From Streptomycetaceae bacterium (GTDB lineage: Bacteria > Actinomycetota > Actinomycetes > Nanopelagicales > Nanopelagicaceae), in assembly GCA_027488165.1 (NCBI GenBank), contig JAIYCF010000069.1, positions 1 through 19,974 of the forward strand: a stretch of 19,974 nt of DNA, given 5' to 3'. Shown one piece after another: positions 1-6,260 of this stretch (positions are counted from its first letter, which is position 1; each line of letters opens with the position of its first letter). The position numbers and the translations under genes were made by a program. The notes beneath the pieces are model-generated. The model saw only the letters and a list, made by a program, of their open reading frames with translations. It searched no databases and had not been told where the DNA came from.

Positions 1-317
1 CATCCATCTTTAATCTCTCCAGCAAAGGGATCGACTGACCAATCTGCGGCATTTGCAGGAACTACATCGATGTGTCCGTGAACAACTAGGCCGGGCTTAT
101 CTGGATTGCGACCTTTTATACGTGCAATAACATTGCAGCGCTTTGGCGCCGACTCATAAATTTTCCCGTCAATTCCAACTTCGGCGAGTGAGGCAACGAT
201 GTACTTAGCAACCGCTTCTTCGTCTCCACGGCCTTCACCAAAATTCACACTGGGAATTCGGATTAGATCTTGGCAGATGCGAATCGCTTCATCTTCTAAA
301 TTTCTTATCTCGCTCAT
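1..317 (-). CDS. M20 family metallopeptidase (ArgE/DapE-like), N-terminal part
   Basis: The reading frame starts at the ATG at 317-315 and stays open to the window edge, giving 105 residues. Family members are zinc-dependent amidohydrolases or dipeptidases that cleave N-acyl amino acids or peptides, usually in the cytoplasm. The N-terminus has the family's leading helix (ICQDLIRIPSV, residues 15-25). At residues 78-84 the segment VVHGHID gives the zinc-binding HxD pair, His82 and Asp84, followed by WSVDPFAGEIKDG, the usual lead-in to the rest of the metal site. The catalytic Glu and the dimerisation lid lie outside the window, so the substrate cannot be told; DapE-, ArgE- and dipeptidase-type enzymes all fit. 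A purine-rich stretch GGGGGAG lies 9 nt before the ATG and supports this start. The gene is divergent from the tRNA-Leu. Confidence 0.88.
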   Translation of the reverse strand, partial: MSEIRNLEDEAIRICQDLIRIPSVNFGEGRGDEEAVAKYIVASLAEVGIDGKIYESAPKRCNVIARIKGRNPDKPGLVVHGHIDVVPANAADWSVDPFAGEIKDG

Positions 318-358
318 GCCATCATTCTCCCCCACAATCGCCTGAAAAGAGCCTGCTT

Positions 359-387
359 TTGCTTCGTTGCTTCACCGTTGCTATCGT
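359..387 (+). promoter_or_regulatory. Candidate promoter of tRNA-Leu
   Basis: TTGCTT at 359-364 and TATCGT at 382-387 are separated by 17 bp. The -35 keeps TTG, and the -10 matches four of six consensus positions. Predicted transcription would begin about 394, a few bases before the mature tRNA 5' end at 401. The match is by eye only. The rest of the 318-400 spacer shows nothing else convincing. Confidence 0.35.
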
Positions 388-400
388 TTGCAGCGCACTG

Positions 401-484
401 GTCCGGGTGGCGGAATTGGCAGACGCGCTAGCTTGAGGTGTTAGTGCCCGCAAGGGCTTGAGGGTTCAACTCCCTTCCCGGACA
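401..484 (+). tRNA. tRNA-Leu (anticodon GAG)
   Basis: A complete class II cloverleaf can be folded. The acceptor stem GTCCGGG (401-407) pairs with CCCGGAC (477-483), with A484 as discriminator. The anticodon stem 428-432/440-444 encloses the loop TTGAGGT, with anticodon GAG at 435-437, which reads CUC and CUU leucine codons. A long variable arm (about 445-459) contains the GCCC-GCAA-GGGC hairpin, as expected for tRNA-Leu. The T stem 460-464/472-476 encloses TTCAACT. The 3' CCA is not encoded (the next bases are CG), so it must be added after transcription. The apt start codon lies only 27 nt downstream, so the two are probably co-transcribed and separated by tRNA 3' processing. Confidence 0.97.
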
Positions 485-511
485 CGTTTAATGTGGTGGA
501 ATTGGATCGTT

Positions 512-1039
512 ATGAAGTTAGCAGACGCCCTATCCCTGATCAGAGATATTCCCGATTATCCAAAGCCCGGAATTCTCTTCAAAGACATTACGCCGTTGCT
601 AGCCAATCCAACTGCTTACTCAACTGTCATCAAATCTTTCGCTACTCAGATTGATGATGTAGATGTAATTGCAGGCATTGAGGCTCGCGGCTTCATCTTC
701 GCTGCAGCTATTGCCCTTGAAAAGAACGCTGGCTTTGTGCCATTTCGAAAGAGCGGGAAACTTCCCTTCGAAACCATTGGCGCTAAATACGGTCTTGAAT
801 ATGGTGAGGATGAGATCGAAGTTCACATCGACGCCTTTGCCAACGGCAAATCTGTAGTCATCGTTGATGATGTGCTAGCCACGGGCGGAACAATCGCGGC
901 GGCGCTCGAATTAGCCGAACGAAGTGGCGCGGTCGTTAAATCAGTCCACGTGCTCTTTGAAATCTGCGGACTAGGTGGCCGCGAAGTTATTGCAAAGCGC
1001 TTTCCTAACGTCGAAATCAAATCATTGGTAACTTCTTGA
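512..1039 (+). CDS. apt: Adenine phosphoribosyltransferase
   Basis: This cytoplasmic enzyme converts adenine and PRPP to AMP and pyrophosphate in purine salvage. The 175-residue product has the normal family length. The N-terminus matches Apt proteins (IPDYPKPGILFKDITPLL, residues 13-30), followed by the adenine-site segment AGIEARGF (54-61) and the PRPP-binding loop VVIVDDVLATGGT (115-127). I chose the ATG at 512 because family homology begins there. In-frame starts at 458 and 491 are less likely: the first lies inside the tRNA and the second adds a non-family MWWNWIV extension. The ribosome site is weak (GTGGTGGA, 493-500). The gene follows tRNA-Leu by 27 nt, and its TGA stop overlaps the TTG start of the acyltransferase. 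In many actinobacteria apt is followed by the stringent-response gene rel, which is absent here. Confidence 0.96.
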   Translation: MKLADALSLIRDIPDYPKPGILFKDITPLLANPTAYSTVIKSFATQIDDVDVIAGIEARGFIFAAAIALEKNAGFVPFRKSGKLPFETIGAKYGLEYGEDEIEVHIDAFANGKSVVIVDDVLATGGTIAAALELAERSGAVVKSVHVLFEICGLGGREVIAKRFPNVEIKSLVTS

Positions 1040-2907
1040 GTAGCAAAGTTCGCATCCACCAGATCCAGGCGCTTCGTGCGATAGCGGCAACGCTCGTAGT
1101 CCTATTCCATGCAAAACTCGCTCCAGGTGGCTTTATTGGCGTTGATATTTTTTATGTTATCTCGGGATATTTGATTACTGGGATTATCGTTAAAGAGATA
1201 ACTTTAAGTGGAGCATTTAACTATCGAAACTTCTTCTTAAGACGAGCTAAACGACTCTTACCAGCTTCAATTACCGTTCTCATACTGACCGCAATTGGCG
1301 CTTGGTTATTTCTACCTCCCACGATTCGTTCCTCGCTGGGCCAAGATATTCTCGCTGCTTCGATCTACATCTCGAATTACCTCTTCGCGTGGTGGCAAAA
1401 CGACTATCAAAACCTTAATGCGACCCCTTCACCAGTAATTCATTATTGGTCACTTGCCGTAGAAGAACAGTTCTATCTTCTTTGGCCTTTAATCATCTTT
1501 ACCCTCTGGAAGATTGGTCGCCAGCGTTTGGTATTCCGCGGCGTGCTCGCGATCACCATCACTTCCTTTATCTTCTCCCTGTATTTAACAAGCGTCGCAC
1601 CTATCTGGGCTTTCTACAGCCTTCCGACTCGCGCCTGGGAACTTGGCGTTGGCGCGTTATTGCTTTTCATTCCGAAGAATCTACTTGAGAAGAAATCCGT
1701 TTCCAGAACGATAATCATCTGGGCATCTGTAGCAACACTTTTCTACGGCGTTATTCGCTTCAGTGATAACACTCCGTTTCCTGGAACTGCTGCTCTCTAT
1801 CCGGTTATTGCGACAGCGCTACTTATCGGACTTATTCGTTCATGGCCTCCGATCCTTAATGATTTCTCACGTCTGCGTTTCGTCCAGTGGTTAGGAGAAA
1901 TCTCCTATCCCTTCTATCTCTGGCATTGGCCACTGCTAGTAATTCCTAGTACGCGTTTTGGACGACCGCTCACTCTCTTAGAACGATTCCTTTTAATTGC
2001 CCTCACCGCATTGGCTGCAGATCTAACTCATCGCTTTATTGAAAGGCCCTTCTCAAGAACGAAATTGACCAATCGCCAGACCGGTAGGTTCGCCATTGCT
2101 GCGACCCTCTCGGGAGTTTTGGTCGCTAGCGGAATCCTGCTGACTACCAAAGATAACATCTCACTTCCTAATGGCCGCTCAGTATCATTGGCAGCGGTTA
2201 TGCAGAAACCCAAGATCTACGACGATGGATGTCATGCAAACTACGGGAACAAGAATTCGCCTGAGTGTCTCTATGGTGACGTTAATGCAGATCGAAAAGT
2301 TGTTCTCTATGGTGATTCGCACGCCGCACAATGGTTTCCGGCTCTTGAAAAGATCGCCAATGACGAAGGCTACGCACTAATTAGTCTGACCAAGTCGGCA
2401 TGTCCAGCGGTTGAAGTGGAAAGAATAAACTCTGGCGCATTCAAGAACTCCGACTGCAATGCTTGGCGAGAAAACTCAATCAAGCGCATCAATGATTTAA
2501 ATCCTGACGCAGTGATTATGAGTGGTTTCCAGCATTTTGCTTATCCCCAGCGCTTCTCATCGCGCGATTCTTGGTGGTTTGCTGGTCAACGCACCTTGTA
2601 TTCGAAAGTTCAAAATAGCGCTCCGAAGTTGATCTATATTTCAGATACTCCGAAACCCAAGCGTGATATCCCTAGCTGCTTAGCGACGGCTAAATCAAAT
2701 GAGTGCGACGAGAATGAAAAATCAGATCCACGCGTTGCTGGTGGATTTATATCTGTAGATCCAACTTCGTGGCTCTGCTCTGATACCTGTCCGGCGATCG
2801 TCGACGGGATCGTGGCATATCGAGATGCCTCGCATATCAGCGTTGAGATGAGCGCAGCGCTCTCAGATAATTTGCGTGATTTCTTAAGGAGCAATGGGGT
2901 CATATGA
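1036..2907 (+). CDS. Membrane O-acyltransferase (acyltransferase-3 family) with C-terminal SGNH domain
   Basis: This 623-residue OafA/PatB-like protein has two parts. Residues 1-370 form a polytopic acyltransferase-3 domain. It opens with IQALRAIA and a membrane His (H25), has the cytoplasmic motif FFLRRAKRLLP (66-76), the family motif around H136 and E143-E144 in VEEQFYLLW, and a late WHWPLL segment. Residues about 390-620 form a soluble SGNH hydrolase-like domain with GDSH at 426-429 (nucleophile Ser428) and D597/H600 in RDASHIS. Such proteins move acetyl or other short acyl groups across the membrane onto cell-surface glycans; the acceptor here is unknown. Many cysteines in the C-terminal part suggest it folds outside the cell. 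The TTG start overlaps the apt TGA as TTGA, which implies translational coupling. No separate ribosome site is clear. Confidence 0.92.
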   Translation: MSSKVRIHQIQALRAIAATLVVLFHAKLAPGGFIGVDIFYVISGYLITGIIVKEITLSGAFNYRNFFLRRAKRLLPASITVLILTAIGAWLFLPPTIRSSLGQDILAASIYISNYLFAWWQNDYQNLNATPSPVIHYWSLAVEEQFYLLWPLIIFTLWKIGRQRLVFRGVLAITITSFIFSLYLTSVAPIWAFYSLPTRAWELGVGALLLFIPKNLLEKKSVSRTIIIWASVATLFYGVIRFSDNTPFPGTAALYPVIATALLIGLIRSWPPILNDFSRLRFVQWLGEISYPFYLWHWPLLVIPSTRFGRPLTLLERFLLIALTALAADLTHRFIERPFSRTKLTNRQTGRFAIAATLSGVLVASGILLTTKDNISLPNGRSVSLAAVMQKPKIYDDGCHANYGNKNSPECLYGDVNADRKVVLYGDSHAAQWFPALEKIANDEGYALISLTKSACPAVEVERINSGAFKNSDCNAWRENSIKRINDLNPDAVIMSGFQHFAYPQRFSSRDSWWFAGQRTLYSKVQNSAPKLIYISDTPKPKRDIPSCLATAKSNECDENEKSDPRVAGGFISVDPTSWLCSDTCPAIVDGIVAYRDASHISVEMSAALSDNLRDFLRSNGVI

Positions 2908-2943
2908 AGTCGCTCTCGCCATATTCCTTGATTAGATGCAAAG

Positions 2944-3603
2944 ATGCACCCCGTGGCTGAGTTAATTTATTACTGCGGAACAATGGATAGCGGAAAATCA
3001 ACGCTCGCATTGCAAACCGCTCATAACCATAAGAGCCGCGGTCGCACTGGTCTGATTTTTACAAGTAAGGACCGCGCCGGTTCTGGGGTCATCTCATCTC
3101 GTCTTGGACTTCAGAGCGCAGCAATTGAGGTTGATCCAGATCTAGATATCCATAGATTGGTGGTAGAACGACTCTCTCTTGGTGATCGAATCGATTACAT
3201 AATCTGTGATGAGGCTCAGTTCTATCAAGCCGAACAGATCGAACAACTTGCCAAGATTGTTGATGGGCTTGGAATCGATGTTTTTGCCTTTGGAATCTTG
3301 GCTGACTTCCGTACCAAATTATTTCCAGGATCTGCCCGATTGGTAGAGCTTGCCGATCGCGTTAATACCTTGCAAGTTGAAGCGCTCTGTTGGTGCGGAT
3401 CACGAGCCACGCATAATGCTCGAACTCTTGGCGGCGTGATGGTGACCGAAGGTGAACAAGTTGTTGTTGGAGATGTTGCTCCTGGCGCTGAGGTTGCCTA
3501 CGAAGTTCTCTGCCGACGCCACCACATGCGTCGCGTAACTGCGCGAGCATCTCGCGCAGGACACACATCACCACTACCTCTACCATTTACCGAAACTGAA
3601 TAG
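2944..3603 (+). CDS. tdk: Thymidine kinase (TK1 type)
   Basis: The product phosphorylates thymidine to dTMP in pyrimidine salvage. Its 219 residues carry the P-loop GTMDSGKST (12-20), the Walker B region YIICDEAQF with catalytic Glu90 (85-93), and the substrate lasso region FGILADF followed by LFPGS (116-130). Zinc ligands are C149 and C151 in CWCG and C190 with H193 or H194 in CRRHH, followed or joined by the family segment RATHNAR. The C-terminus beyond about 200 is basic and low in complexity. The ATG at 2944 gives a short lead; a GTG at 2953 would begin exactly at the family start (VAELIYY), so the first three residues are uncertain. No Shine-Dalgarno is visible. A weak -10-like TTAGAT sits 6 nt before the ATG, consistent with a leaderless start. 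The gene lies 36 nt after the acyltransferase. Confidence 0.94.
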   Translation: MHPVAELIYYCGTMDSGKSTLALQTAHNHKSRGRTGLIFTSKDRAGSGVISSRLGLQSAAIEVDPDLDIHRLVVERLSLGDRIDYIICDEAQFYQAEQIEQLAKIVDGLGIDVFAFGILADFRTKLFPGSARLVELADRVNTLQVEALCWCGSRATHNARTLGGVMVTEGEQVVVGDVAPGAEVAYEVLCRRHHMRRVTARASRAGHTSPLPLPFTETE

Positions 3604-3639
3604 AAAACGACAAGTAAGAACGAACATAGGGAGAAGCAA

Positions 3640-4680
3640 ATGAAAGTACGTGGATATGCAGCAATGAGCGCTAAGGCCCCGCTTGCTCCCTGGGAGTTCG
3701 AACGTCGCGATCTTGGCGCACATGATGTCGCGCTCGACATTAAGTATTCAGGTATCTGTCACTCAGATATCCATCAAGCGCGCGAAGAATGGGGACCAGC
3801 AATTTTCCCGATGGTTCCAGGGCACGAGATCGCTGGAGTCGTCTCTAGCGTTGGCTCCGCAGTCACAAAATTTAAAGTCGGAGATCTCATCGGCGTCGGT
3901 GTATTTGTTGACTCATGTCGCGTCTGCGAACCTTGCAAGAACGGTACTCAGCAATATTGCATCGAAGGAATGACCGGTACTTACAACCAGTTAGAGCGCG
4001 ACGGAAAGACTCCAGCCATGGGAGGTTATTCAAATGTGATGGTCGTAAATGAAGATTACGCCGTCACCATCCCGGCAAATCTTTCTCTAGATGGAGTAGC
4101 TCCACTGCTGTGTGCCGGTATTACTTTGTACTCACCAATCAAGCATTGGAAGGCCGGCCCTGGAAAGAAAGTCGCAGTAATGGGTCTAGGCGGCCTCGGC
4201 CATATGGGAGTGAAATTCGCAGCGGCGATGGGCGCTGAAGTAACAGTCTTCTCGCATTCTCCGTCAAAGGAAGGTGATGCTAAGGCAATGGGTGCGCATC
4301 ATTTCGTTTCAACTAAGAGTGAAGGCTTCCATAACAAATACAGCAAGCACTTTGATTTAATCTTGAATACGGTAAGCGCCGAATTAGATATCAATATCTA
4401 TCTATCAATGCTGGGTGTCGACGGAACGCTTGTGGTCATTGGACTCCCTGGTAAGCCATATTCAGTCGAAGCCGGTTCTCTGCTACCAGCCCGTCGCTCA
4501 CTCTCCGGTTCAATGATCGGTGGTATCCCAGAGATGCAAGAGATGCTTGATTTCTGCGGAAAACATAACATCGTCAGTGACGTTGAAGTTATCAAAGCTG
4601 ACTACATCAATGAAGCTTATGAACGCACCGTCGCTAGCGATGTTAAATATCGCTTCGTAATCGATGCAACTTCCTTCTAG
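3640..4680 (+). CDS. Zinc-dependent NAD(P) alcohol dehydrogenase
   Basis: This 346-residue medium-chain dehydrogenase/reductase probably oxidises alcohols or reduces aldehydes in the cytoplasm. Catalytic zinc ligands are visible as C40 in GICHSD, H62-E63 in PGHEIAG and C158 in LLCAG. Structural zinc is held by C93, C96, C99 and C107 (CRVCEPCKNGTQQYC). The Rossmann nucleotide-binding motif GLGGLGHMG lies at 182-190. The pattern resembles YahK and cinnamyl-alcohol-dehydrogenase-like aldehyde reductases, so a broad NADP-dependent aldehyde reductase is a reasonable guess, but the substrate is not shown by the sequence. The start is well supported by AGGGAG about 8 nt before ATG. It follows tdk by 36 nt and converges on the DUF554 gene. 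The codon pattern is like that of its neighbours. Confidence 0.93.
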   Translation: MKVRGYAAMSAKAPLAPWEFERRDLGAHDVALDIKYSGICHSDIHQAREEWGPAIFPMVPGHEIAGVVSSVGSAVTKFKVGDLIGVGVFVDSCRVCEPCKNGTQQYCIEGMTGTYNQLERDGKTPAMGGYSNVMVVNEDYAVTIPANLSLDGVAPLLCAGITLYSPIKHWKAGPGKKVAVMGLGGLGHMGVKFAAAMGAEVTVFSHSPSKEGDAKAMGAHHFVSTKSEGFHNKYSKHFDLILNTVSAELDINIYLSMLGVDGTLVVIGLPGKPYSVEAGSLLPARRSLSGSMIGGIPEMQEMLDFCGKHNIVSDVEVIKADYINEAYERTVASDVKYRFVIDATSF

Positions 4681-4698
4681 GCCAGCTCGACGGAAGTT
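4668..4698. terminator. Weak inverted repeat between convergent genes
   Basis: AACTTCC (4668-4674) and GGAAGTT (4692-4698) form a possible 7 bp stem around a 17 nt loop, straddling the alcohol dehydrogenase stop codon. A second GGAAGTT copy lies at 4708-4714. The loop is long and there is no proper T tract, so termination here is only a possibility. Confidence 0.18.
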
Positions 4699-4702
4699 TT
4701 CG

Positions 4703-5437
4703 CTATAGGAAGTTATTGAGTACAAGAACAAAGATAGGCGCAATAAAAAGCGCTGGAAGCAAATTTCCCACAGCAATATCTTTGATCTTAAGAAGTCGCA
4801 GGCCGATGCAAACAAGCATCACTCCCCCTGTGACTGTCATGGCATCAACCTGATAACCCGCCAGGATGCTGCCAAGCCCAAGGCCGATAACTGTCCAAAC
4901 TCCCTGATAAATACCGACGGGAATAGCAGATACCGCTACTCCCCAACCTAGGCTCGCTGCAAAAGCGATCGCTGCGAAAAAGTCGAGACTTGATTTCAGA
5001 AGTAGTTGATCAATACCAGTTGACATGCCATCACTGATCGAGCCAAGTATCGCTAAAGGCCCAATAGCAAATAGCAGTGATGCTGAAACAAAGCCCTCGA
5101 TGAAAGTGCTCTCTTTATGGGCGCCAAATTTAACGCGCAACTTTTCGCCTAGACCTTCAAGCCTTGATTCGAGAGAAAGTGCCGAACCTATGCCACCACC
5201 GATTAAAAGCGATCCTAAGATTGCTAAGAGCGTCCAACCTTTAGGGATCGAATTGATATAACGATCGCTCCACATGGGGGCCAAAGCGTTCACTGCGCCA
5301 AGAATTGTTATAAGACCAAGCACTTCGGTTATCAGCAATCTTGTGCGAGCCAGCATTCGCGTACCGACTAGAACACCGATTGCCGCGCCACCAACAATCG
5401 TGGTGATGTTGATTAAAGTACCGAGGCCTACGAACAT
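4703..5437 (-). CDS. DUF554 family membrane protein
   Basis: The 244-residue protein is highly hydrophobic, with about seven membrane segments. It begins with the DUF554 N-terminus (GLGTLINITTIVGGAAIGVLVG, residues 4-25) and has glycine-rich segments such as LGSLLIGGGIGSAL, GPLAILGSISDGM and GGVMLVCIGLRLL. Members of this family (YdfK and YqgA types) are inner-membrane proteins without an established function. I cannot assign a substrate. It starts at an ATG with no Shine-Dalgarno; a -10-like TATCCT at 5449-5444 lies exactly 6 nt upstream, which suggests a leaderless transcript. It is divergent from the YczE-like membrane protein across 50 bp and convergent with the alcohol dehydrogenase across 22 bp. 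Confidence 0.88.
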   Translation of the reverse strand: MFVGLGTLINITTIVGGAAIGVLVGTRMLARTRLLITEVLGLITILGAVNALAPMWSDRYINSIPKGWTLLAILGSLLIGGGIGSALSLESRLEGLGEKLRVKFGAHKESTFIEGFVSASLLFAIGPLAILGSISDGMSTGIDQLLLKSSLDFFAAIAFAASLGWGVAVSAIPVGIYQGVWTVIGLGLGSILAGYQVDAMTVTGGVMLVCIGLRLLKIKDIAVGNLLPALFIAPIFVLVLNNFL

Positions 5438-5487
5438 TCAATAAGGATACGGCCTTTAAACTCAAATAATTGCGTTAAACTCTCGAG
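5438..5487. promoter_or_regulatory. Divergent overlapping promoters for two membrane-protein genes
   Basis: On the plus strand TAAACT (5476-5481) is followed by 6 nt and then the ATG at 5488. On the minus strand TATCCT (5449-5444) is followed by 6 nt and then the ATG at 5437. Neither gene has a Shine-Dalgarno, so both transcripts would begin at or next to the start codon. The -35 boxes are poor, and in a 50 bp spacer each would fall close to the other promoter's -10 region. Confidence 0.42.
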
Positions 5488-6159
5488 ATGAGTTTGATAA
5501 GCAAATTTTCTGCATTTCTCAAGCCCCACAAGACGGTACCAATCACGCCGTGGCGCGCCAATTCTCGCTGGGATCTCTCATTCTCAAGAGTTGCGATTCT
5601 CTTCTTTGGCTTAGCTATCTTTGGATTAGGTGATGCGCTAGTTGTTCAATCAAATCTAGGTAATGCGCCTTGGACGGTCTTTGCACAAGGCCTTAGTTTA
5701 AAAACGGGTTTATCTCTTGGGTGGGCAACCTTCTTCACCGGTTGCTTCGTCCTACTTATTTGGATCCCGCTTCGCGAAAGACCAGGCTTTGGAACGCTCT
5801 CCAATATTGTGATCATCTCTGCTGCAATTGATTTCGGCGTATCGGTATTTCCACTACAAGAGACTTTAATCGGCGGAATTGCATCTGCACTTATTGGTAT
5901 TGCACTTGTCGGACTTGGTTCTGCGCTATATATAACTTGTGGTCTCGGACCTGGCCCCCGAGATGGGGCTATGACGGGAATCCACCAACGAACCGGCGTT
6001 CGCGTTGGCCGAGTTCGAATGGGTATTGAAGTAACCGTCCTTATTGTGGGAGCGCTGCTTGGTGGAAAACTCGGGCTAGGCACCGCCCTCTTCGCCCTAC
6101 TAATTGGCCAATCTGTGGCTATTTCCTTCGGGATCGTGGCGCGTCTTACCTCTAAGTAA
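5488..6159 (+). CDS. YczE/YitT-like integral membrane protein
   Basis: The 223-residue product has a basic N-terminal tail of about 30 residues and then five or six hydrophobic segments. Family-like features are FGLAIFGLGDALVVQSNLG (residues 40-58), the segment NAPWTVFAQGLSLKTGLSLG and a later CGLGPGPRDG with RTGVRVG, typical of YczE/YyaS/YitT-type proteins annotated as membrane proteins of unknown function. The sequence gives no catalytic motif and no clear substrate. The ATG at 5488 is 6 nt after a -10-like TAAACT and has no ribosome site, so translation is probably leaderless. The purine permease gene follows after 101 nt on the same strand, but that gap contains its own leader and the two need not be one operon. 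Confidence 0.85.
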   Translation: MSLISKFSAFLKPHKTVPITPWRANSRWDLSFSRVAILFFGLAIFGLGDALVVQSNLGNAPWTVFAQGLSLKTGLSLGWATFFTGCFVLLIWIPLRERPGFGTLSNIVIISAAIDFGVSVFPLQETLIGGIASALIGIALVGLGSALYITCGLGPGPRDGAMTGIHQRTGVRVGRVRMGIEVTVLIVGALLGGKLGLGTALFALLIGQSVAISFGIVARLTSK

Positions 6160-6260
6160 CCGCTTTCATAGGTTTAGATCCTCTTATTCCCTCGGTCTGT
6201 GAGCCGTTATTTCACACGGGGTCGCAAACACCCCCGTTAACAAAATTAGAAAGGTTCGTC
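6160..6260 (+). promoter_or_regulatory. Possible structured leader of the purine permease gene
   Basis: This 101 nt gap can form alternative hairpins. TGTGA (6198-6202) pairs with TCACA (6212-6216) across a 9 nt loop. CCGT (6204-6207) can instead pair with ACGG (6216-6219). ACGGGG (6216-6221) can also pair with CCCCGT (6232-6237) across 10 nt. The last two share bases and exclude each other. No U tract follows, so it is not an intrinsic terminator, and the known purine-riboswitch core was not recognised. A good ribosome site, GAAAGG (6249-6254), stands 6 nt before the ATG. No convincing promoter was found. Confidence 0.3.

Noticed and set aside
340..362. Small AAAAG/CTTTT hairpin before the M20 gene
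   Set aside because: The stem is only 5 bp and AT-rich, has no functional context and is easily explained by chance.
458..511. Upstream extension of apt to a start inside the tRNA or at 491
   Set aside because: The extra residues overlap the tRNA 3' part or give a non-family MWWNWIV tail; Apt homology begins at the ATG at 512.
5646..6083. Open frame of 145 codons opposite the YczE-like gene
   Set aside because: Its Pro-, Arg- and Ile-rich composition is what antisense of a membrane-protein gene yields; no domain is visible.
6198..6237. Known purine riboswitch or intrinsic terminator before the permease
   Set aside because: The conserved purine-aptamer core was not seen and no U tract follows the GC-rich hairpin; kept only as an undefined leader.
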